A stretch of 7,564 nucleotides of DNA from Deltaproteobacteria bacterium. GTDB taxonomy: Bacteria > Desulfobacterota > DSM-4660 > Desulfatiglandales > Desulfatiglandaceae. The notes under the pieces are model-generated. The model had not been told where the DNA came from and did no database searches. It saw nothing but the letters and a program-made list of their open reading frames with translations. Position 1 is the first letter of the stretch. The number at the start of each line of letters is the position of its first letter. The stretch spans positions 1-7,564 of the forward strand of contig JAFCZI010000108.1 of NCBI GenBank assembly GCA_019314425.1. The letters run 5' to 3'. Below are positions 1-6,030 of this stretch, piece after piece. The position numbers were made by a program, and so were the translations under genes.

Positions 1-424
1 TGCCCTTTCAGCTGCAGCCGCCTTGTTAGGCGCCCCGATTATGCACGATTTTGCCGTGATTAGTTTGAGCGACCTCATGACGCCCTGGGATCAAATCCAG
101 GACAGGGTGGAGGCCGCGGCAAGGACCGATTTTGTGCTGATTATTTACAATCCGAAGTCTAAAAAGAGGGACTGGCAACTGGGCAGCGTACGGGATGCAA
201 TTTTGAAGTATCGTGATGGCGATACCCCAGTGGGGATTGTGAGAAATGCAGCCAGAGAAGGGGAGTCGGTACGGATTACGACCCTTTCCCAAATTGACGA
301 ATCCGCCGTGGATATGCTTTCTATCCTCCTGGTGGGAAACTCCAAGACCTGTATTATGGGGGGTAAAATGGTTACGCCCCGTGGATATCTTGAAAAGTAT
401 GGTAAGGGAACTGGAAGAAAATAA
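1..424 (+). CDS. cobJ: Precorrin-3B C17-methyltransferase (CobJ/CbiH), 3' part only
   Basis: This is the C-terminal 140 codons (reading frame from base 2) of a gene that begins left of the window. The protein is an S-adenosylmethionine-dependent methyltransferase of the tetrapyrrole methylase family. It methylates C17 and contracts the corrin ring during cobalamin synthesis in the cytoplasm. Visible family signatures are MHDFAVISLSDLMTPW, the YNPKSKKRDWQL stretch, GIVRNAAREGE with TTLSQID, and the C-terminal GGKMVTPRGY. The open frame runs in from the left edge, so the TTG at 23 is not the start. The end is unusual: after EKYG, the last six residues (KGTGRK) and the TAA lie inside the terminal repeat of a MITE-like element starting at 403, so the native C-terminus has probably been replaced. 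The catalytic core seems unaffected. The gene converges on the oxidoreductase at 1257-3224. Family assignment is firm; whether it is fused to another cobalamin enzyme upstream cannot be seen. Confidence 0.9.
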   Translation, partial: ALSAAAALLGAPIMHDFAVISLSDLMTPWDQIQDRVEAAARTDFVLIIYNPKSKKRDWQLGSVRDAILKYRDGDTPVGIVRNAAREGESVRITTLSQIDESAVDMLSILLVGNSKTCIMGGKMVTPRGYLEKYGKGTGRK

Positions 425-566
425 TATACGCATATCGTGCAGAACTTTTGTTCGTCTTCAAGGCGTGATGATAGGTGCATAGTGAACTATGTGCCTGTTA
501 TCACAACGTAGAAGCCGGGCAAAAGGGCAAACAGGATGCGTAGATTATTTTTTGGAAGTTCCCTTA
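403..566 (+). mobile_element. MITE-like element, copy 1 (164 bp)
   Basis: This is a short non-coding element, repeated in inverted orientation at 3256-3417 with about ten differences by eye. Its ends are imperfect 31-bp inverted repeats, 403-433 against 536-566, with 26 of 31 positions matching. Both ends begin TAAGGGAACT when read inwards. The TA at each outer edge would fit the TA target duplication of IS630/Tc1-mariner transposases, but no longer target duplication is visible. The centre holds an 18-bp stem, 465-482 with 487-504, around a TGAA loop, plus a small GAAC-TTTT-GTTC hairpin at 442-453. No transposase is encoded, so it would depend on one elsewhere. It overlaps the 3' end of cobJ and provides that gene's stop codon. 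The repeat is directly visible; the transposition mechanism is inferred. Confidence 0.8.
465..504 (+). repeat. Central hairpin of MITE-like copy 1
   Basis: GTGATGATAGGTGCATAG (465-482) pairs with CTATGTGCCTGTTATCAC (487-504) across a 4-nt loop. All 18 positions can pair in RNA read from the + strand if four G-U wobbles are allowed. On the opposite strand those four become A-C mismatches. If transcribed, it would sit in the cobJ 3' untranslated region. It is not followed by an immediate U-tract, so it is not a classical intrinsic terminator. Confidence 0.7.
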
Positions 567-590
567 TTGAGTGTAACAATTTTGTCGAAT

Positions 591-620
591 AATGATATCA
601 TTACATACAATATTGTAATG
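591..620. repeat. AT-rich palindrome and overlapping hairpin
   Basis: AATGATATCATT (591-602) is a perfect 12-bp palindrome. It overlaps CATTACA (599-605), which pairs with TGTAATG (614-620) around an 8-nt loop. It lies 25 bp beyond the right end of MITE-like copy 1. It could be an operator-like site or chance in AT-rich DNA; no role can be assigned. Confidence 0.35.
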
Positions 621-666
621 TTGAGATCCGTTAGCGCTTTTCTTGTAAATCCCAATGCGAAATTCC

Positions 667-688
667 GTGAACGTGCGGTGAACGTGAA
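667..688 (+). repeat. Short GTGAACG repeats
   Basis: GTGAACG occurs at 667-673 and 678-684, followed by a further overlapping TGAACG. It looks like a remnant of a simple tandem repeat and has no coding context. Confidence 0.35.
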
Positions 689-806
689 CGGGGACGCTGC
701 TGCATCACATCATGATCCGGGGGATAGCGCGTCGAAAGATATTCATAAACGACAGGGACCGAGAGGATTTCCTCGATTGGCCAAGAAGTTGGAAATGAGT
801 TTCTCT

Positions 807-952
807 GCACATAAGTCCACATGTTGTGGGGTTTTAGCTTAACATGTTGAAATATAAAAGATTTTATCATTTTCATGCAAAAGCCATTAAACGTTGATTT
901 TCAATAGGTTACATGCAGATTTTTGAAAACCCCACAACATTTAGACTTGTGC
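807..952. repeat. 146-bp inverted-repeat unit with TGTTGTGGGGTTTT arms
   Basis: The left arm 807-835 and the reverse complement of the right arm 926-952 share GCACA, AAGTC and ATGTTGTGGGGTTTT, with one base gained and three mismatches. The arms therefore run to 27-29 bp. The 90-bp interior is AT-rich and has no open frame. The layout resembles a small non-autonomous mobile element or a REP-type pair. It shares no sequence with the MITE-like elements at 403 and 3256. The arms are certain; the nature of the unit is inferred. Confidence 0.6.
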
Positions 953-960
953 GGTTTTTT

Positions 961-1048
961 GAATGTCGAATGTCGAACAGGGAATGTTGAATAATGAAAT
1001 TAAAACAGAGCATTATACTTCGACATTCGATATTCCTTGTTCAACATC
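961..1048. repeat. Palindromic GAATGTCGAA-type repeat
   Basis: The left arm (961-996) contains TGTCGAACAGGGAATGTTGAA. The right arm (1011-1048), reverse-complemented, contains TGTTGAACAAGGAATATCGAA followed by an extra TGTCGAA. The left arm also carries GAATGTCGAATGTCGAA, so the arms are built from the same short unit, TGTCGAA. The centre (997-1010) is AT-rich. From memory, this style of repeat is common between genes in several environmental deltaproteobacterial genomes, but I cannot confirm that here. It begins directly after a T6 run at 955-960. Confidence 0.6.
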
Positions 1049-1128
1049 CTGCGGTTCTCTTTTAACAGTGGGCGAAGTTAGAACCAATACCCGTGAATGA
1101 ATTTGATTCATGCATTGTTTGATCTACC

Positions 1129-1155
1129 ATGAAGAACATGAAGGACATGAAGAGG
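1129..1155 (+). repeat. Three tandem 9-bp ATGAAG units
   Basis: ATGAAGAAC, ATGAAGGAC and ATGAAGAGG follow one another without spacing. They lie in non-coding DNA about 100 bp past the stop of the convergent oxidoreductase gene. It is probably a simple-sequence or REP remnant. Confidence 0.45.
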
Positions 1156-1256
1156 CTCGGTGAGAAGATGAACCGGATGTTCCAAACTCATAAAAATATG
1201 GAAATTAATATCATTTAATTCGATTTTTTGAAAAAAGCACAAAATTGGCATATGGG

Positions 1257-3224
1257 CTATCCTTCAATTGGGAGCAGATCAACCTTCGTTTCAAAATAAG
1301 GGGCTCCCATGCCGACCCTGCTTACGAGGTCCCGCGTCAGGAGATTAACGCCATGACCCGCTTTGATCCAGCCTCCCCGGTTGCAAACAACCGTGTCCCT
1401 TCTCTGAGCTGGATCCAGCGTCAGGCGGGCACGCAGTTCTCCCACTTCGCTTTTAACCCTTACGGTCTGGCCGTCTCTTAATTTTTTTTTTGCCGCTTCA
1501 GCTGGATGAATACGAACCGACATCATTGGCTTATGATCCGATAGCGTACGTTCCGATCCAATATAGTCGTGGGCGACAACAGAGATCAGACGGTAAGGAT
1601 ATTCGTCCATATTTCCTGATAATTTTTCCGGTTTAAATATCCTCATAAAACGGAATTTTTCGGACGGGGTGGGAAATTTACCATTCGCATATGGAACCAT
1701 GGGAGCATTTAATCTGACCGCCCCTCCGGTTATTTGTTCCATTGTTACCCCTTGTGAAAGCAATGGGCCAAGCAATTCGTTGAGCCAGTCTTCAAGAGGC
1801 CGAACGTATTCCCCGGCAAAGCTGAAACGGCCGGCAAGAAGCTGAAAGATCTCGAAATCGGATTTACATTGGCCCAATGGCGCGATCGCCCTGTTGACCG
1901 GTCCTATATAATTGTTGCCGAAGCTGGCTGTGACATCCGTTTCCTCTAAAAATGTCGTTACCGGCAGAAATATGTGAGCATGGTCCGAAGTATCATCTAA
2001 AAAATGACCGGCTGCCACCACGAATTCGGTTTTGGCGAATGCTTTCGCCACTTTCCGGGAGTTGGGGGCCATGCAGACAGGGTTGGCCGCCGTTACAAAA
2101 ATCATCTTAATGGGAGGATCTTTTGCCTTCAGGATTTCTTCTCCGATCATCGGCATCAACAACTTTCTTCCGGTTGATGCCAAATGCTCGCCCCATCCCT
2201 CGGGGTCATAAGGGCCGTATTCTTCAAATCCCTGGCTGACGCCTCCTCCAGGAACACCGATGTTGCCCGAGATGGCGCTCAAGGCATCAATGCTCCGGAT
2301 TGCATAGTGGGCATACTCCCACCGGTGAAGTCCCCAGCCGAGGAGAATCGCCGTGGGGGGTTGTTCCAAAAGCGTGTCCGCCAACAGATGTATCTGTTTT
2401 TTGGGCACATCGCATTTTTCGGCCAGTTCATCAAGGGAAAATCGGTCCAGTATGCGGCAATATGCATCAAGCCCTTCGCAGTGATCAGACAGAAACACAT
2501 GGGCTTCGCGTCCTGTCTCAAGGATCAACTTGGCCGCGGCCATGGCCAGGAACGCATCCCGGCCGGGGGCCGGCTGGATATGGTGATCGCACAGAGCTAC
2601 GCTTTTTGTCGCAAGCGGATCGACCAGAATGACCGTGCCGCCTTTTTTTCGAATATCATTAATAATGGGAACAAGTCCGAAATGCGTGGTTACAGGATTC
2701 CGGCCCCAAAGAATCATTGATGCACTATTGTAGTGGTCAAGGGGATCATGGGAAATTCGGCAGCCCAGATCCAGATCCTGGGATGCCTGACCGGTACCGC
2801 CGCATAGAGAGCCCATAAGCGTGGTAACACCGCCAAACAGGTTGAAAAATCTCACGTTTAACAGCTTGAGAGCCGTACGTTCGCCATAACCCAGATAATA
2901 GAGGATCGCCTCAGTGCCCCAGTCGCGCTTGATCTGCTTCATCTTACCGGCGATCTCATCCAGCGCTTCTTCCCAACAGATTTGTTTCCATTCCCCCTTC
3001 TCTTTTCGAAGTGGCGACAGCACTCTTTCTGCGCTGTATACCCGCTTGATGAATTTGGCCGCCTTATGACAGACCCTACCCCTGGTAAAGGGATGATTGG
3101 GGTCTCCCCGCAAACGGACGACCCTGCCATTCTCCACCGTGGCAATCAGGCCGCAGGTGTTGGTGCAATCGCGGGTGCAAGTCGTAACGATCTCGCGTTT
3201 TCCAGCAGCGCTTTTATTGCGCAT
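1257..3224 (-). CDS. Molybdopterin (bis-MGD) oxidoreductase, orphan catalytic subunit
   Basis: This 655-residue protein belongs to the DMSO reductase/formate dehydrogenase superfamily (COG0243), which binds Mo or W through two molybdopterin guanine dinucleotides. The N-terminus carries the Fe4S4 ligand set Cys16-x3-Cys20-x3-Cys24-x27-Cys52. The molybdopterin domain follows; Cys141 in GSLCGGTG is the likely Mo/W ligand. Further family features are the WGRNP segment (about 173), VDP near 201, the ETDVT/NNYIGP region (428-442), and a C-terminal dinucleotide-binding domain (about 543-650, SERTLSDHKP then CNRGGW). There is no twin-arginine signal, so it should be cytoplasmic. The ATG is preceded by AAGAGGA at 3229-3235. 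No electron-transfer subunit lies beside it, so the substrate cannot be named; acetylene hydratase-like or thiosulfate/polysulfide reductase-like relatives are possible. Codons 578-581 contain an A10 run. The gene lies between the two inverted MITE-like copies, the nearer one 32 bp upstream of its start. Confidence 0.9.
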   Translation of the reverse strand: MRNKSAAGKREIVTTCTRDCTNTCGLIATVENGRVVRLRGDPNHPFTRGRVCHKAAKFIKRVYSAERVLSPLRKEKGEWKQICWEEALDEIAGKMKQIKRDWGTEAILYYLGYGERTALKLLNVRFFNLFGGVTTLMGSLCGGTGQASQDLDLGCRISHDPLDHYNSASMILWGRNPVTTHFGLVPIINDIRKKGGTVILVDPLATKSVALCDHHIQPAPGRDAFLAMAAAKLILETGREAHVFLSDHCEGLDAYCRILDRFSLDELAEKCDVPKKQIHLLADTLLEQPPTAILLGWGLHRWEYAHYAIRSIDALSAISGNIGVPGGGVSQGFEEYGPYDPEGWGEHLASTGRKLLMPMIGEEILKAKDPPIKMIFVTAANPVCMAPNSRKVAKAFAKTEFVVAAGHFLDDTSDHAHIFLPVTTFLEETDVTASFGNNYIGPVNRAIAPLGQCKSDFEIFQLLAGRFSFAGEYVRPLEDWLNELLGPLLSQGVTMEQITGGAVRLNAPMVPYANGKFPTPSEKFRFMRIFKPEKLSGNMDEYPYRLISVVAHDYIGSERTLSDHKPMMSVRIHPAEAAKKKLRDGQTVRVKSEVGELRARLTLDPAQRRDTVVCNRGGWIKAGHGVNLLTRDLVSRVGMGAPYFETKVDLLPIEG

Positions 3225-3255
3225 GATTTCCTCTTTACAATCGGATTCCGCGAGC

Positions 3256-3417
3256 TTAGGGAACTTCCAAAAAATAATCTACGCATCCTGCTTGCCCTTT
3301 TGCCCGTTTTCTACGTTGTGATAACAGGCACATAGCTCACTATGCACCTGTCATCACGCCTTGAAGACGAACAAAAGTTCTGCACGATATGCGTCGTATT
3401 TTCTTCCAGTTCCCTTA
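3256..3417 (-). mobile_element. MITE-like element, copy 2 (162 bp)
   Basis: This is the inverted counterpart of the element at 403-566, about 94% identical by eye. It is two bases shorter because of a small deletion in one terminal repeat (near 3395). Its ends are TTAGGGAACTTCC at 3256 and, on the minus strand, TAAGGGAACTGGAAG from 3417. It fills most of the 225-bp gap between the stop of the sigma-54 activator (3450) and the start of the oxidoreductase (3224). Without it the two genes would be only about 63 bp apart. It encodes no transposase. It may carry promoter or terminator activity for the oxidoreductase, but I see no convincing -35/-10 pair. Confidence 0.8.
3318..3357 (-). repeat. Central hairpin of MITE-like copy 2
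   Basis: On the minus strand GTGATGACAGGTGCATAG pairs with CTATGTGCCTGTTATCAC around a TGAG loop. All 18 positions pair if three G-U wobbles are allowed. A base that gives a G-U wobble in copy 1 (T at 472) is a Watson-Crick pair here. If the activator and oxidoreductase were co-transcribed, this structure would lie between them. Confidence 0.7.
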
Positions 3418-3449
3418 CAAAATCATGGAAGCTGGATTGTGCATCGAAT

Positions 3450-5000
3450 TCATCGGTATTGTTTCGGTTTGATTTGAAATTTTTTGATCCGGAGGCCCAT
3501 TATTCTTTCAGAGACGCCGAGGCGCCTTGCTGTTTCGGCAATATTTCCCCGTGCTGATTTTAACGCATCCATAATAAGGTCCTTTTCAAACGCTTCAACG
3601 GAAGTTTTTAAGTTTCCAGAGGGAACCGTATTCGATATTTCGGCTGTTTGAAGGGTTGGGGGTAGTTGGTAACTGTGAACAACATGGTCCGTACAGATAA
3701 GTACGGCACGCTCGATACAGTTTTCGAGCTCCCGTACATTGCCCGGCCAGTGATACCGCATGAGCATATCTATCGCGGGGGTGGAGATCCTTCGTATCTC
3801 CTTGCCGTACTTCCTGCTGTATCGTTCCATAAAGTAATCCGCCAGCAGCAGAATATCGGTTTTCTTCTCCCTCAAAGGGGGCAGATAAATTTGAAATATA
3901 TTGAGGCGGTAATATAAATCTTCTCTGAAACTCCCTTCCTCCAAAGCTTTTTCCAGGGGCTTATTGGTGGCTGCAATAATCCGCACATCCACTCTGATAA
4001 CTTTGGAGCCGCCGACTCTCTCCAGTTCTTTTTCCTGGAGCACTCTCAGCAGTTTGGCCTGGGCCGACAGATCCAGGGTGCTGATTTCATCTAAGAACAG
4101 GGTGCCCTTGTGGGCCCGTTCAAATTTACCGATCCTTTGCTTCAACGCTCCCGTAAAGGCCCCCCTTTCGTGTCCGAAAAGTTCGCTCTCTATCAGCGTT
4201 TCAGGTAACGCGGCGCAGTTTACCTTTACAAAGGCCTCTTCCGACCTCATGCTGTTGTAATTGATGGCATTGGCTACAAGCTCCTTCCCGGTCCCGCTCT
4301 CACCCCTGATCAGCACGGTGGCGTCGCTGGCGGAAACCTGTTCAATCATCTCAAACACCTCTTTCATCTTGTTGCTTTTGCCGATGATCTTGTGGAAGCT
4401 GTAACGTTCTTTCAGCTTTTCTTTCAGGGATCGGTTTTCATGTTTAAGCTGGTTCTTTTCATCCTCCATCATTCTGCTGATTCTCAGGGCCTGCGCCACG
4501 TTAAAGGCAAGGATGGTCAGCAGCCTGATATCTTCCTCAAAAGACACTTCTTCACTGAAGAGCCGATCGACACTTAGCGCTCCGTAGGTTAACGCCCCCG
4601 CTCTTACCGGCACACAAATAAAGGAGATATCATCCTTTGAGATACTCTTTCTGGCACCGGTCCGATTCAGAAATAGCGGCTCTTCCTCCACTTTGGGAAC
4701 AATGATGGGTTTTCCCGATTCAACCACCTTTCCGGTTATCCCCTCGCCTAAATGATATTGCCCTTTTCTCCTCTCTTCATCGGTAAGGCCGTGGGCGACT
4801 TCAATGACCAGTTCCTGGGTTATAGGGTCAAAAAGGGTGATGGTGCCCCTTTCCATGCCCATGGTTGAGTGCATGGCGTCCAAAATAGAGACCAATGCTT
4901 CTTTTGGATCGGAAGCCGACACGAGAATTTGGCTGCTTTCGTAAAGCAGGGTCAACTCTTGCACTTTTCTGGCTAAATCTGAATTTCCAAAATCCGTCAT
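3450..5000 (-). CDS. Sigma-54-dependent transcriptional activator, NifA-type (GAF-AAA+-Fis HTH)
   Basis: This 516-residue enhancer-binding protein drives open-complex formation by sigma-54 RNA polymerase through ATP hydrolysis. It has an N-terminal GAF sensor domain (about 30-170), a charged, probably coiled linker (175-200), and the central AAA+ domain. That domain carries Walker A GESGTGKE (233-240), the sigma-54 contact loop GAFTGA (290-295), Walker B GTLFLDE (299-305), and REDLYYRLN (359-367). It ends in a Fis-type helix-turn-helix (about 484-510). Order and length match NifA. A response-regulator receiver domain is absent, so NtrC is unlikely. I chose the ATG at 5000. The frame stays open to 5123, but that extension would cross a terminator and the porin's 3' end and shows no domain. 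No Shine-Dalgarno sequence precedes the ATG, which is odd. The neighbouring P-II/amtB genes suggest a nitrogen role; the direct targets are unknown. Confidence 0.9.
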   Translation of the reverse strand: MTDFGNSDLARKVQELTLLYESSQILVSASDPKEALVSILDAMHSTMGMERGTITLFDPITQELVIEVAHGLTDEERRKGQYHLGEGITGKVVESGKPIIVPKVEEEPLFLNRTGARKSISKDDISFICVPVRAGALTYGALSVDRLFSEEVSFEEDIRLLTILAFNVAQALRISRMMEDEKNQLKHENRSLKEKLKERYSFHKIIGKSNKMKEVFEMIEQVSASDATVLIRGESGTGKELVANAINYNSMRSEEAFVKVNCAALPETLIESELFGHERGAFTGALKQRIGKFERAHKGTLFLDEISTLDLSAQAKLLRVLQEKELERVGGSKVIRVDVRIIAATNKPLEKALEEGSFREDLYYRLNIFQIYLPPLREKKTDILLLADYFMERYSRKYGKEIRRISTPAIDMLMRYHWPGNVRELENCIERAVLICTDHVVHSYQLPPTLQTAEISNTVPSGNLKTSVEAFEKDLIMDALKSARGNIAETARRLGVSERIMGLRIKKFQIKPKQYR

Positions 5001-5028
5001 ATGGCACACAATTGTTATAAGGTCTTTT

Positions 5029-5066
5029 AAAAAAAGCTCCCTGCCGGTGTTGGTGTGCCGGCAGGG
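5029..5066 (-). terminator. Intrinsic terminator of the P-II-amtB-porin unit
   Basis: CCCTGCCGG (5039-5047) and CCGGCAGGG (5058-5066) form a perfect 9-bp GC-rich stem with a 10-nt loop. On the minus strand it is followed by a T-run (5029-5035). It lies 25 bp past the porin stop codon. Its tail ends only 28 bp before the activator's start codon, so activator transcription must begin in or near this site or depend on read-through. Confidence 0.9.
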
Positions 5067-5091
5067 GGCAAACGGCGGTTTTAGGATGGCA

Positions 5092-5931
5092 TTAAAATGC
5101 CATGGAGAGAGTAATGCCGCCAAAAACGTGAGATGAATCGTTGCTCAGGCTGGTTGCCTTGAGCATATTGTCCGCCGCATTGCCCAGGGGAAATGAGTAG
5201 GCGATCATGGGAACAACGGAAAAATATTTGTAGAAGGGTATGGTCATCCCTACGGAGATCAGTCCGTTTTGAAAGTTCTGGAACCTGCTGGTTTCCGGAT
5301 TTAGAGCATCATCATAGTCAACAATACCGTCGTTTTCAGAGATGTAATATCCCACGGACCCCGCCAGATCGAGGGTGATCTCATGGGGAAGGTCAAAAGA
5401 ATGGGATATCCCCAGATCAAAATACCATCCGGGAGCTTCGTCAACATCCCAGTATATGGTGAGCGTGGGTGCCAGGAGCACGTCCCCCCCTACGCTGAGA
5501 TAAAACTCCTGGGTGTCATCGATTCCATCCAAGGCGTAATAGATATAGCCCACGCCTAATCCTACCGGTCCAAAACTGTGATCATAGGAGACGGTCATGT
5601 CCGTTTCATTCCATTTTTGTTGATCGTACCCATACATATCCGTGTCAAGGTTTCCCCAAAGGTTCAGGCCGAAACCCTTGTAGCCGGCCGTCACCGAAGG
5701 CTGAATGACCAGGCTGTTTTTACTTAGTTCATAACCCCTCCATACATATTTGCTCAGAAATGCAACATCAGCCGAAAGTGTCGGACTCTCTTCTTCCCCC
5801 TGAGCCACTGCGGCCACAGTGGTCCCCTCTCCCGGGGCAAGGGGTTTTTCCTCACCAAAAGCGTTCGGCAATACAAAAACAAAGCTTGTCAGGAACAACA
5901 TCAAAATCACTTGCAACATTCTCTTTTTCAT
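5092..5931 (-). CDS. TorF/TIGR02001-family putative outer-membrane porin
   Basis: This 279-residue protein has an N-terminal signal peptide: MKKR, then a hydrophobic core, with probable cleavage after NAFG-type residues near 26. A low-complexity linker follows. The remainder is rich in alternating aromatic and polar residues, as in a beta-barrel. The segment [20 protein letters not shown] with a following [11 protein letters not shown] is the hallmark of the family named TIGR02001 (TorF-like putative porins). The last residue is Phe in TLSMAF, the usual recognition signal for the BAM assembly machinery. The ATG follows a purine-rich GGGGAAGG. The gene lies 99 bp downstream of amtB on the same strand and ends at a terminator, so it is probably the last gene of the P-II-amtB unit. 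To my knowledge members of this family recur beside amtB and P-II genes, which suggests outer-membrane passage of a nitrogen compound. The substrate is unproven. Confidence 0.85.
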   Translation of the reverse strand: MKKRMLQVILMLFLTSFVFVLPNAFGEEKPLAPGEGTTVAAVAQGEEESPTLSADVAFLSKYVWRGYELSKNSLVIQPSVTAGYKGFGLNLWGNLDTDMYGYDQQKWNETDMTVSYDHSFGPVGLGVGYIYYALDGIDDTQEFYLSVGGDVLLAPTLTIYWDVDEAPGWYFDLGISHSFDLPHEITLDLAGSVGYYISENDGIVDYDDALNPETSRFQNFQNGLISVGMTIPFYKYFSVVPMIAYSFPLGNAADNMLKATSLSNDSSHVFGGITLSMAF

Positions 5932-5982
5932 TTCCTTCCCCTCTTTCCTCTCTGGTATTTAAAATCAATGTTTGCAATTGGC

Positions 5983-6008
5983 TGCCTTCAACCGGATTGT
6001 TGAAGGCA
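5983..6008 (-). repeat. Hairpin in the amtB-porin spacer
   Basis: TGCCTTCAAC (5983-5992) pairs perfectly with GTTGAAGGCA (5999-6008) around a 6-nt loop. On the minus strand it begins 23 bp after the amtB stop. No U-tract follows, so it is not a standard terminator. It could stabilise the upstream mRNA end after processing or lower porin expression relative to amtB. Confidence 0.6.
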
Positions 6009-6030
6009 ACGCTCTTAATTACGGCTTGAA

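Larger units (their letters stand above)
567..1256. other. Gene-free, repeat-rich spacer between convergent genes
   Basis: I find no credible coding sequence in these 690 bases. The open frames crossing it show no recognisable motif, and the longest begins inside the MITE-like element. From left to right it contains an AT-rich palindrome pair (591-620), GTGAACG-type short repeats (667-688), a 146-bp inverted-repeat unit (807-952), a second palindromic repeat built on GAATGTCGAA (961-1048), and a three-unit ATGAAG repeat (1129-1155). The stretches 689-806 and 1156-1256 hold nothing I can identify. The rightmost part, after 1190, is AT-rich. No clear intrinsic terminator for either convergent gene is visible. 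Confidence 0.7.

Noticed and set aside
489..842. 117-codon open frame on the + strand after cobJ
   Set aside because: It begins inside the MITE-like element, crosses several repeats, shows no motif and has repeat-derived composition.
631..876. 81-codon open frame on the minus strand in the spacer
   Set aside because: It overlaps the 807-952 inverted repeat and has no recognisable domain or ribosome-binding site.
1129..1155. Tandem repeat considered as part of a CRISPR array
   Set aside because: The units are 9 bp, adjoin directly and have no spacers.
1223..1236. TTTTTTGAAAAAA-type symmetry as a terminator for the oxidoreductase
   Set aside because: The stem has no GC content and no proper loop; it is likely chance in AT-rich DNA.
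2184..2720. 178-codon open frame on the + strand
   Set aside because: It lies wholly opposite the well-supported oxidoreductase gene and reads as a shadow of it.
5003..5017. TGGCAC box on the + strand resembling a sigma-54 -24 element
   Set aside because: The -12 position has TT rather than GC, and it points away from any + strand gene.
5001..5123. Upstream extension of the sigma-54 activator frame to an ATG at 5123
   Set aside because: The 41 extra residues would be encoded across an intrinsic terminator and the porin's 3' end and resemble no domain; ATG 5000 fits the family length.
5974..5986. Possible sigma-54 promoter (GGCAGCCAATTGC on the minus strand) before the porin
   Set aside because: The GG and GC elements are 9 bases apart rather than the required 10 and the -24 box is a poor match.
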